Source of the DNA: Oscillospiraceae bacterium | Lineage (GTDB): Bacteria; Bacillota; Clostridia; Oscillospirales; Oscillospiraceae | Length of the DNA: 5,706 nt | NCBI GenBank assembly: GCA_029009035.1 | Contig: JAQXJQ010000082.1 | Coordinates: 1-5,706, forward strand | Direction: 5' to 3' | In this document: piece by piece, positions 1 through 4,635 of the stretch | How positions within the stretch are numbered: the stretch's first letter is position 1 | How the letters are laid out: each line of letters starts with the position of its first letter | Translations under genes and position numbers: made by a program | Notes under the pieces: generated by a model | The model's database searches: none | The model's input: the letters and a program-made list of their open reading frames with translations, nothing else | What the model was told of the DNA's origin: nothing

Positions 1-631
1 TCTGAAGATCTTCGGCCCGGAACATGTGGACCGCTTTCTGGATGTGAAGGCCCTCTCCGCGGGCCCCCAGGCCGCCATGGACCTCATCGACTGCAACGGC
101 AAGCTGGGCATCGACATCGTCTGCGCCGGCATTGACGCCCGCATCGCCGCCGATGCCGACCGCTATAAGCGTCTGCCCCTGGTGAAGGGCATGGGCGCCT
201 ACGCGTTGGCGCTGGTGGAAAATGTACTCTTCAAGAGCATCACCCAGCCCACTGTGGTGGATGCGGAGGATCTCCACTTTGACGGCGAGACCACCATCAT
301 TGCCGTCTGCTCCGGCCGCTACTACGGCGGCGGCTTTATGCCTATCGGGGACAATATGCCCGATGACGGCGTGCTGGAGACCCTCGTGGTGCCTAAAGTA
401 AGCCGCACCACCTTCTTCCGTCTGGTGGGGGACTACGCCAAGGGCCTGTACAAGAAATACCCCGACCTCATCTGGAAGCGCAGCGGCACCTCCATGACTT
501 TGAAGGGGGAGCGCGACATCGTGGCGGTGGTGGACGGCGAAGTGATGCGCGCCCGGGAATACACCATCCGCCTGTCGGAAAAAAGGCTCAACTTCTTCTA
601 TCCCGCCGATCTCTCCTATGCCCAGCGCTGA
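1..631 (+). CDS. Diacylglycerol/lipid kinase family protein (YegS/BmrU type), C-terminal part, 5' end outside window
   Basis: The frame is open from the left edge (first full codon at base 2) to TGA at 629-631, so the start and the N-terminal nucleotide-binding domain are missing. A GTG at 26 is only an internal Val codon as far as can be seen, with no ribosome site before it. About 209 residues remain. They match the C-terminal beta-rich domain of the DagK/YegS/BmrU family (COG1597): a CAGIDARIAADADRYKRLP stretch, the strongly conserved SGRYYGGG motif (311-334), a DDGVLETLVVPKVSR segment, and a final VDGEV strand. Family members phosphorylate diacylglycerol or related lipids with ATP at the inner face of the membrane, often to recycle diacylglycerol into phosphatidate. 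The catalytic GGDGT-type motif would lie upstream, so activity cannot be judged and the substrate is not known. The gene is followed by its own terminator (691-728) and is unlikely to be co-transcribed with groESL. Confidence 0.85.
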   Translation, partial: LKIFGPEHVDRFLDVKALSAGPQAAMDLIDCNGKLGIDIVCAGIDARIAADADRYKRLPLVKGMGAYALALVENVLFKSITQPTVVDAEDLHFDGETTIIAVCSGRYYGGGFMPIGDNMPDDGVLETLVVPKVSRTTFFRLVGDYAKGLYKKYPDLIWKRSGTSMTLKGERDIVAVVDGEVMRAREYTIRLSEKRLNFFYPADLSYAQR

Positions 632-643
632 AGACCGTCGAAA

Positions 644-652
644 TTAGCACTC
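644..652 (+). promoter_or_regulatory. Isolated CIRCE half-site (TTAGCACTC)
   Basis: This is an exact copy of the left arm of the CIRCE operator, 13 bases after the lipid kinase stop and 115 bases upstream of the same arm in the complete operator. After the normal 9-base gap, bases 662-670 (ACTTGTGAA) match the right arm GAGTGCTAA only poorly. HrcA binds the inverted repeat, so this is more likely a relic or weak accessory site than a working operator. Its match is certain; its function is not. Confidence 0.45.
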
Positions 653-690
653 TCCTCCGTCACTTGTGAACAGAATTTTAATTTTTTGAG

Positions 691-728
691 ATCAACCTCT
701 GTTTTTGAAAAATAGGGGTTGATTTTTT
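691..728 (+). terminator. Rho-independent terminator of the lipid kinase gene
   Basis: Bases 691-700 (ATCAACCTCT) pair with 714-723 (AGGGGTTGAT) over 10 bp with one G-U pair. The stem can be lengthened inward by T-A pairs between 702-705 and 709-712. A run of six T (723-728) follows at once. The form and the place, 60 bases after the kinase stop, fit an intrinsic terminator for plus-strand transcription. Its 3' arm also holds the -35 region of the groES promoter. Confidence 0.8.
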
Positions 729-747
729 GATGCACATGGCGTATTAT
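719..747 (+). promoter_or_regulatory. Sigma-A-type promoter of groESL
   Basis: TTGATT (719-724) and TATTAT (742-747) are good -35 and -10 hexamers with a 17-base spacer. Transcription would begin near 754-757, directly before or at the edge of CIRCE (759-785). That is the usual geometry for HrcA-controlled groE promoters in Firmicutes. The -35 overlaps the 3' arm and T-run of the upstream terminator. The assignment comes from sequence only; no start site has been mapped. Confidence 0.75.
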
Positions 748-758
748 CATACTTGGTT

Positions 759-785
759 TTAGCACTCAGGTCTTTTGAGTGCTAA
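759..785 (+). promoter_or_regulatory. CIRCE operator (HrcA binding site)
   Basis: TTAGCACTC (759-767), a 9-base spacer, then GAGTGCTAA (777-785) is a perfect match to the CIRCE consensus. HrcA binds this inverted repeat and blocks transcription of chaperone genes. Its activity is maintained by GroEL itself, so misfolded protein relieves repression. The site lies just downstream of the predicted start of transcription and within the 5' leader of groES. No CtsR box was seen nearby. The hrcA gene is not in this window. Confidence 0.97.
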
Positions 786-820
786 CCACATCCGATGTTT
801 TCAAACATATTTTCTATATA

Positions 821-826
821 AGGAGG
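821..826 (+). promoter_or_regulatory. Ribosome binding site that fixes the groES start
   Basis: AGGAGG lies 8 bases before ATG 835. The same frame is open upstream to a GTG at 775, but that codon falls inside the CIRCE spacer and has no ribosome site, so the start at 835 is preferred. Confidence 0.92.
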
Positions 827-834
827 AACTCATT

Positions 835-1119
835 ATGACTCTGAAACCCCTGTCTGACCGCGTGATCCTGAAGGCCGTTGAGGCCCAGGAGACCACCAAG
901 GGCGGCATCATCCTCACCTCCGCTTCCAAGGAGAAGCCCGAGATGGCTGAGGTCGTGGCCGTCGGCCCCGGCGGCGTTGTGGACGGCAAGGAAGTCGTCA
1001 TGACCGTGAAGGTGGGCGACAAGGTGCTGACCAGCAAGTACTCCGGCACCGAGGTCAAGGTTGACGGCGAGGAATACACCATCGTCCGTCAGAACGATAT
1101 TTTGGCTATCGTTGAATAA
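835..1119 (+). CDS. groES: Co-chaperonin GroES (Hsp10)
   Basis: The 94-residue product is the usual GroES length. It forms a heptameric lid that caps the GroEL ring in the cytosol and closes the folding chamber in an ATP-dependent cycle. The start MTLKPLSDRV is typical of the family. The mobile loop lies at about residues 16-33 and carries GGIIL (23-27), the hydrophobic contact with the GroEL apical domain. The roof-loop region is near 44-55 (GPGGVVDGKEVV), and the conserved end reads YTIVRQNDILAIVE. ATG 835 was chosen over an upstream in-frame GTG because AGGAGG sits 8 bases before it. The gene is first in a two-gene operon, 30 bases ahead of groEL, under the promoter at 719-747 and the CIRCE operator. 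All visible family hallmarks are intact. Confidence 0.98.
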   Translation: MTLKPLSDRVILKAVEAQETTKGGIILTSASKEKPEMAEVVAVGPGGVVDGKEVVMTVKVGDKVLTSKYSGTEVKVDGEEYTIVRQNDILAIVE

Positions 1120-1149
1120 TCACATCTCAATTATTGGAGGTAATCTATT

Positions 1150-2778
1150 ATGTCTAAGCTCATTTGCTACGGTGAAGAAGCCCGTCACGCTCTGGAGCGC
1201 GGCGTCAATCAGCTGGCCGACACTGTGAAGATCACCATGGGTCCCAAGGGCCGCAACGTTGTGCTGGATAAGAAGTTCGGCTCTCCCCTCATCACCAACG
1301 ACGGCGTCACCATTGCCAAGGAGATCGAGCTGCCCGATCCCTTCGAGAACATGGGCGCTCAGCTGGTGAAGGAGGTCTCCACCAAGACCAACGACGTTGC
1401 CGGCGACGGCACCACCACCGCCACCCTGCTGGCTCAGGCCATCATCCGCGAGGGTCTGAAGAACCTGGCCGCCGGCGCCAACCCCATGGTCATGAAGAAG
1501 GGCATCGCCAAGGCTACCACCGTGGCCATTGAGGAGATCAAGAAGAACTCCAAGCCCGTTTCCGGCACCTCCGACATCGCCCGCGTGGGCGCCATCTCCT
1601 CCGGCGACGATGCCATCGGCACCCTCATCGCCGAGGCCATGGAGAAGGTGAGCCACGACGGCGTCATCACCGTGGAGGAGTCCAAGACCGCCGAGACCTA
1701 CTCCGAGGTCGTGGAGGGTATGCAGCTGGACCGCGGCTATATCACCCCCTATATGGTCACCGACACCGAGAAGATGGAGGCCGTTCTGGACGACTCCCTC
1801 ATCCTCATCACCGATAAGAAGATCTCCTCCATCCAGGATCTGCTGCCCATTCTGGAGCAGATCGCCCAGTCCGGCAAGCGCCTGCTGATCATCGCCGAGG
1901 ATGTGGAGGGTGACGCTTTGTCCACCCTGCTGGTCAACAAGCTGCGCGGCACCCTGAATGTCTGCTGCATCAAGGCCCCCGGCTTCGGCGACCGCCGCAA
2001 GGAGATGCTGGAAGACATCGCCATCCTCACCGGCGGCACCGTGGTGTCCTCCGACATGGGCATGGACATCAAGGAGACCACCATGGATATGCTGGGCCGT
2101 GCCCGCCAGGTGAAGATCTCCAAGGAGACCACCATCATCGTGGACGGCGCCGGTTCCGCCGACGCCATCTCCGCCCGTGTGGCTCAGATCCGCCACATGA
2201 TCGAGAACACCACCTCCGATTACGACCGCGAGAAGCTGCAGGAGCGTCTGGCCAAGCTGGCCGGCGGCGTGGCCATCATCCGCGTGGGTGCTGCCACCGA
2301 GACCGAGATGAAGGAAAAGAAGTTGCGCATCGAGGACGCCCTCAACGCCACCCGCGCCGCCGTGGAGGAAGGCATCGTGGCCGGCGGCGGCACCGCCTAT
2401 GTCAACGCCATCGCCGCTGTGGAGGCTCTGGTCTCCGAGGTCGAGGGCGACGAGAAGACCGGCGTGCGCATCATCGCCAAGGCCCTGGCCGAGCCCATGA
2501 AGCAGATCGCCACCAACGCCGGCATCGACGGCTCCGTGGTTCTGGAGAAGGTGAAGGAGGCCGGCAAGCCCGGCTACGGCTTCGACGCCTACAAGGAGGA
2601 GTACTGCGACATGATCTCCTCCGGCATCGTGGATCCCACCAAGGTGACCCGCTCCGCCCTGCAGAACGCCGCCTCCGTGGCCTCCGTTCTGCTGACCACC
2701 GAGTCTCTGGTGGCCGACAAGCCCGAGCCCCCCGCTCCCATGGCTCCTCCCGCCGACCCCGGCATGGGCATGTACTAA
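1150..2778 (+). CDS. groEL: Chaperonin GroEL (Hsp60)
   Basis: The 542-residue product is full length for GroEL, the cytosolic double-ring chaperonin that binds unfolded proteins and encloses them under GroES for ATP-driven folding. Visible hallmarks are KITMGPKGRNVVLD (27-40) and the nucleotide-binding GDGTTTA with Asp86. The apical/intermediate region includes CCIKAPGFGDRRKEMLED (272-289). The ATPase aspartate is Asp396 in RIEDAL, equivalent to E. coli Asp398, and the family signature AAVEEGIVAGGG lies at 403-414. The tail is Met/Gly/Pro-rich but short, ending PADPGMGMY instead of a long GGM repeat; this is common in Firmicutes. GGAGG at 1136-1140 lies 9 bases before the ATG. Codon use is strongly biased to C-ending codons, as expected for a very highly expressed gene. 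This bias opens a long but false frame on the other strand. Position 6 is Cys (SKLICYGEEAR), a variation in the N-terminal strand. The terminator at 2803 closes the operon. Confidence 0.99.
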   Translation: MSKLICYGEEARHALERGVNQLADTVKITMGPKGRNVVLDKKFGSPLITNDGVTIAKEIELPDPFENMGAQLVKEVSTKTNDVAGDGTTTATLLAQAIIREGLKNLAAGANPMVMKKGIAKATTVAIEEIKKNSKPVSGTSDIARVGAISSGDDAIGTLIAEAMEKVSHDGVITVEESKTAETYSEVVEGMQLDRGYITPYMVTDTEKMEAVLDDSLILITDKKISSIQDLLPILEQIAQSGKRLLIIAEDVEGDALSTLLVNKLRGTLNVCCIKAPGFGDRRKEMLEDIAILTGGTVVSSDMGMDIKETTMDMLGRARQVKISKETTIIVDGAGSADAISARVAQIRHMIENTTSDYDREKLQERLAKLAGGVAIIRVGAATETEMKEKKLRIEDALNATRAAVEEGIVAGGGTAYVNAIAAVEALVSEVEGDEKTGVRIIAKALAEPMKQIATNAGIDGSVVLEKVKEAGKPGYGFDAYKEEYCDMISSGIVDPTKVTRSALQNAASVASVLLTTESLVADKPEPPAPMAPPADPGMGMY

Positions 2779-2802
2779 GATAAGACCCGATCCGTATAAA
2801 AT

Positions 2803-2841
2803 GGGCTGCCGCAGAATGCTCCGTTCTGCGGCAGCCCTTTC
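2803..2841 (+). terminator. Terminator of the groESL operon
   Basis: A perfect 14-bp stem (2803-2816 with 2824-2837, GGGCTGCCGCAGAA and its complement) with a 7-base loop begins 25 bases after the groEL stop. It is followed by a modest T-rich tail (TTTCTGTT). The stem is very strong but the T-run is interrupted. The motif has AAAA on its left side, so some activity from the other side is possible. Confidence 0.85.
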
Positions 2842-3023
2842 TGTTCGTCTCCGACGGGTGACTTTCTGCCCGCACATTCGGAAAGTAGGCCCAGCGGAGC
2901 GTCATTCCCCCGCAGGCGAAACATTCCCTTCGCCACGGCTTACGGCTTTCCCTTTTTCGGGAGAGACTTTTTTGGCGCGCCGAGTCGTCACGCCCCACGA
3001 AAAAACAAGCCCGCAGCGTCAAG
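2842..3023. other. Spacer without a recognised gene
   Basis: No convincing coding region is seen. Frames open here on either strand lack ribosome sites and run into repeats or the groEL antisense strand. The only structure is slight: a 6-bp hairpin (GGCGAA 2915-2920 with TTCGCC 2929-2934), the word CATTCCC twice (2903-2909, 2922-2928), and a GGCGCGCC palindrome around 2974-2981. The stretch could be decayed repeat sequence like that at 3110-3254, but I cannot show it from one copy. Confidence 0.4.
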
Positions 3024-3046
3024 AAAATATGCCGGTGGCATATTTT
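3024..3046. repeat. Perfect 10-bp inverted repeat (hairpin)
   Basis: AAAATATGCC (3024-3033) and GGCATATTTT (3037-3046) are exact complements separated by 3 bases. Another T follows at 3047. The A-run and T-run at the two ends make it look like a small two-way terminator, or the end of a palindromic repeat. No gene lies next to it that obviously needs a terminator. Confidence 0.6.
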
Positions 3047-3056
3047 TAGCGTAGGC

Positions 3057-3074
3057 CGCAGCAGCTATGCTGCG
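3057..3074. repeat. Perfect 7-bp inverted repeat (hairpin)
   Basis: CGCAGCA (3057-3063) and TGCTGCG (3068-3074) pair around the loop GCTA. It lies 10 bases beyond the preceding hairpin. It may belong with that hairpin to one larger repeat unit; function is unknown. Confidence 0.5.
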
Positions 3075-3109
3075 AGGAAAGGGCATCTCGTCATCAGAGG
3101 GAGGCTTTT

Positions 3110-3254
3110 GGCGCACCCCTTGGCTCTCCCTCTGGGAGAGCTGTCAGCGTGCGAGGAACGAGCCGCTGACTGAGAGGGCTAATTTGTACCCTCTCCGTCA
3201 AAAACCGAAGATTTTTGACACCTCTCCCAGAGGGAGAGGCAAGGCGGCTGCGCC
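3110..3254. repeat. Palindromic, multi-hairpin intergenic repeat (MITE-like)
   Basis: The core is a pair of 29-base inverted arms, 3118-3146 and 3216-3244, identical at 27 of 29 positions. Each contains its own small palindrome (CTCTCCC/GGGAGAG type). With short gaps the similarity runs outward to GGCGCA at 3110 and TGCGCC at 3249-3254. Between the arms are three further hairpins: GTCAGCG 3143-3149 with CGCTGAC 3164-3170, GAGAGGG 3172-3178 with CCCTCTC 3189-3195, and GTCAAAAA 3197-3204 with TTTTTGAC 3212-3219. It codes for nothing credible. From memory, repeats of this style (CTCCCTCTGGGAGAGCTGTC) are dispersed in Oscillospiraceae genomes; that cannot be tested here. It may be a non-autonomous mobile element or a REP-like repeat. 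No clear target-site duplication was found. Confidence 0.7.
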
Positions 3255-3278
3255 CCACAATAACTGCCGCATCAATGC

Positions 3279-3312
3279 AAAAGCCCGTTGCAGAGATGCA
3301 ACGGGCCTTTTT
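3279..3312. terminator. Two-way terminator between the converging operons
   Basis: GCCCGTTGCA (3283-3292) pairs perfectly with TGCAACGGGC (3297-3306) around a GAGA loop. A T-run (3308-3312) follows on the plus strand, and an A-run (3279-3282) precedes it, which gives TTTT on the minus strand. The ATPase stop codon (3311-3313) lies only four bases from the stem, so the motif most likely ends the minus-strand ABC operon. It can also stop plus-strand readthrough. Confidence 0.85.
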
Positions 3313-3886
3313 ATACTGTTCTGAGGGGTATTCCGTCAAAGGTGTAGACTCGGTCACACTTTTCCAGTACATCTGTCTCGTGGGAGACCAGAATGACCGG
3401 CGTACCCAGCTGCCGCAGGCGCTCCATCAGGCGCATGGCCCGCTCCTTGTCCACCCCGGCAAACGGCTCGTCCAGCAGCAAAACCTCACCGCCCAAGGCG
3501 GCGCAGCGGGCCAGCGCCAGCCTGCGGGCCATTCCGCCGGACAATGCCGAGGGGTACGCGCTCCCCTCCCCTTCCAATTCCGCAAAGGCCAGCCAGCGCT
3601 CCGCCTCATGCCGCCGCGCCGCCGGCAGCACATCGAAGATCTGCTGCTCCACCGTCCGCCAGGGCAGCAGGCGGTTCTCCTGAAAGAGAAAGGCGGCCTG
3701 TCCCAGCCCGGTCACCCCGCCGCTCCCGGGCTTCTCCAATCCTGCCAGCAAACGCAGCAAAGAGGTCTTGCCGCAGCCGGAGGGGCCGGAAAAACCGGTG
3801 ATCCCCTCTTTGGGAATCTCCAGGGAGAAGTGGTCCAGCACCTTTTTCTCGCCGTAAGACAGGCAGACATTATCCACCCGGATCAT
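3311..3886 (-). CDS. ABC importer ATPase, NitT/TauT (nitrate/sulfonate/taurine) type
   Basis: The 191-residue product is the ATP-hydrolysing subunit that works as a dimer on the cytoplasmic face of the importer. All catalytic motifs are present: Walker A GPSGCGKT (34-41), Q-loop Gln69 in FLFQE, signature LSGGM (115-119), Walker B VLLLDEP (135-141) with Glu140, and the H-loop His169 in LVSHE. It lacks most of the C-terminal region found in SsuB/TauB-type proteins of about 250 residues, ending 22 residues after the H-loop. This looks like a compact family form rather than a break, since the end sits cleanly before a terminator. ATG 3886 is chosen because the protein then begins MIRVDNVCLSYG, as relatives do, and because it overlaps the permease stop by 4 bases (ATGA). 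A G-rich AGGGGGGAG ribosome site lies just upstream on the minus strand. The substrate cannot be told from this subunit. Confidence 0.93.
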   Translation of the reverse strand: MIRVDNVCLSYGEKKVLDHFSLEIPKEGITGFSGPSGCGKTSLLRLLAGLEKPGSGGVTGLGQAAFLFQENRLLPWRTVEQQIFDVLPAARRHEAERWLAFAELEGEGSAYPSALSGGMARRLALARCAALGGEVLLLDEPFAGVDKERAMRLMERLRQLGTPVILVSHETDVLEKCDRVYTFDGIPLRTV

Positions 3887-4635
3887 GCCGCTCCCCCCTT
3901 TCGGTGAAGCCCACGGCGCAAAAGCGCCTCCAATCCTAGGGACAGGGCGATGATCACCAGCGTCCACGCGAACAGCTCCGGGGTCTCAAGGGCCAGCCGG
4001 GCCTGCTGGATGCGGGAGCCGATGGCCAGCTTAGGCGGGCAGATGACCTCCGCCGCCACCCCGGACTTCCATGCCAGGCCGAAGGCGGTGAGCAGTCCCC
4101 CGGTAAAATGGGGACGCAGGGAGGGCAGATAGATGAGGCGCAGGGTCTTGAGCCGGGAAAAGCGGTAGGCGTGGGCAAACTCCAGCAGCTGAGCGTCCAC
4201 GGAGGCCAGGCCGGTGCTCACGCTGCCCCAGATCACCGGGAGCACCATGAGGGCAGCGATGACGCCGGGAATGTTGGCCCGGGTCACCCACAGGTAGACC
4301 AACAGGATGAAAGACACCACGGGCGTGGCGCGCACCACCCGCACAGCCGGGCTGAAGAGCAGATCCGCCCAGGGGAGGAAATGGGTCAGAAAGGCGAGGG
4401 TGCCGCCCAGGAGCACGCCCCCCGCCAGCCCCATGAGCACGCGCAGCAGCGTATAGAGGGCGGACAGCCAGAACTCCGCCGTCCCCGCCAGCGCCGCCAG
4501 ACTGCGCCCCACCGCCACAGGGGTGGGCAGCAGCAGCTCCAGATCCACCAGCATGGCCGCAAGCTGCCATACCCCCAGCCAAAAGACTGGGGGTATGAGC
4601 ATTTTTATGAACTTTTTCCCTCTGTCAGGGCGCAT
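3883..4635 (-). CDS. ABC importer permease, NitT/TauT (SsuC/TauC-like) type
   Basis: The product of about 250 residues is the membrane channel subunit. It has about six hydrophobic segments, near residues 13-30, 60-86, 98-117, 122-143, 178-195 and 222-240. The EAA-type loop that docks on the ATPase is at about 151-175 (EFAHAYRFSRLKTLRLIYLP); the usual central Gly is replaced. The KSGVAAEVICPPKLAIGSRI segment and the end FAWTLVIIALSLGLE are typical of this family. The start is uncertain. ATG 4635 overlaps the binding-protein stop by 11 bases and has no ribosome site, so it would rely on translational coupling. ATG 4602 is the alternative (239 residues); the nearest AGAGGG lies about 15 bases before it, which is too far to be ideal. 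A longer frame to 4740 would run deep into the upstream gene and is less likely. A strong hairpin covers 4568-4597. The stop overlaps the ATPase start. Confidence 0.9.
   Translation of the reverse strand: MRPDRGKKFIKMLIPPVFWLGVWQLAAMLVDLELLLPTPVAVGRSLAALAGTAEFWLSALYTLLRVLMGLAGGVLLGGTLAFLTHFLPWADLLFSPAVRVVRATPVVSFILLVYLWVTRANIPGVIAALMVLPVIWGSVSTGLASVDAQLLEFAHAYRFSRLKTLRLIYLPSLRPHFTGGLLTAFGLAWKSGVAAEVICPPKLAIGSRIQQARLALETPELFAWTLVIIALSLGLEALLRRGLHRKGGAA
4568..4597 (-). promoter_or_regulatory. Strong hairpin in the first codons of the permease gene
   Basis: CATACCCCCAG (4568-4578) and CTGGGGGTATG (4587-4597) form a perfect 11-bp inverted repeat with an 8-base loop. On the mRNA it begins 28 bases after the binding-protein stop and just after the second candidate permease ATG (4602). 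There is no T-run, so it is not a terminator. It could slow permease translation, or protect the upstream binding-protein mRNA from 3' decay; both are inferences. Confidence 0.6.

Noticed and set aside
775..834. A 20-residue N-terminal extension of GroES from GTG 775
   Set aside because: It begins inside the CIRCE spacer, lacks a ribosome site and has no counterpart in GroES. AGGAGG at 821-826 supports ATG 835.
1120..2877. A 585-codon open frame antisense to all of groEL, rich in Gly, His, Leu and Asp
   Set aside because: It mirrors the strongly biased codons of groEL and has no ribosome site, sensible composition or known domain. Long frames of this kind are a known artefact opposite highly expressed GC-rich genes.
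2471..3022. A 183-codon minus-strand frame across the groEL end and spacer
   Set aside because: It runs antisense through groEL codons, the terminator stem and non-coding spacer. Its Arg/Ser-rich product shows no domain.
3110..3254. CRISPR array
   Set aside because: The repeats are inverted and not direct, there are no regular spacers, and no cas genes are present.
3067..3372. Two frames of 85-92 codons, one on each strand, over the repeat element
   Set aside because: They translate the palindromic repeat and the terminator and run into the ATPase 3' end. Their sequences are of the kind produced by intergenic repeats and have no ribosome site.
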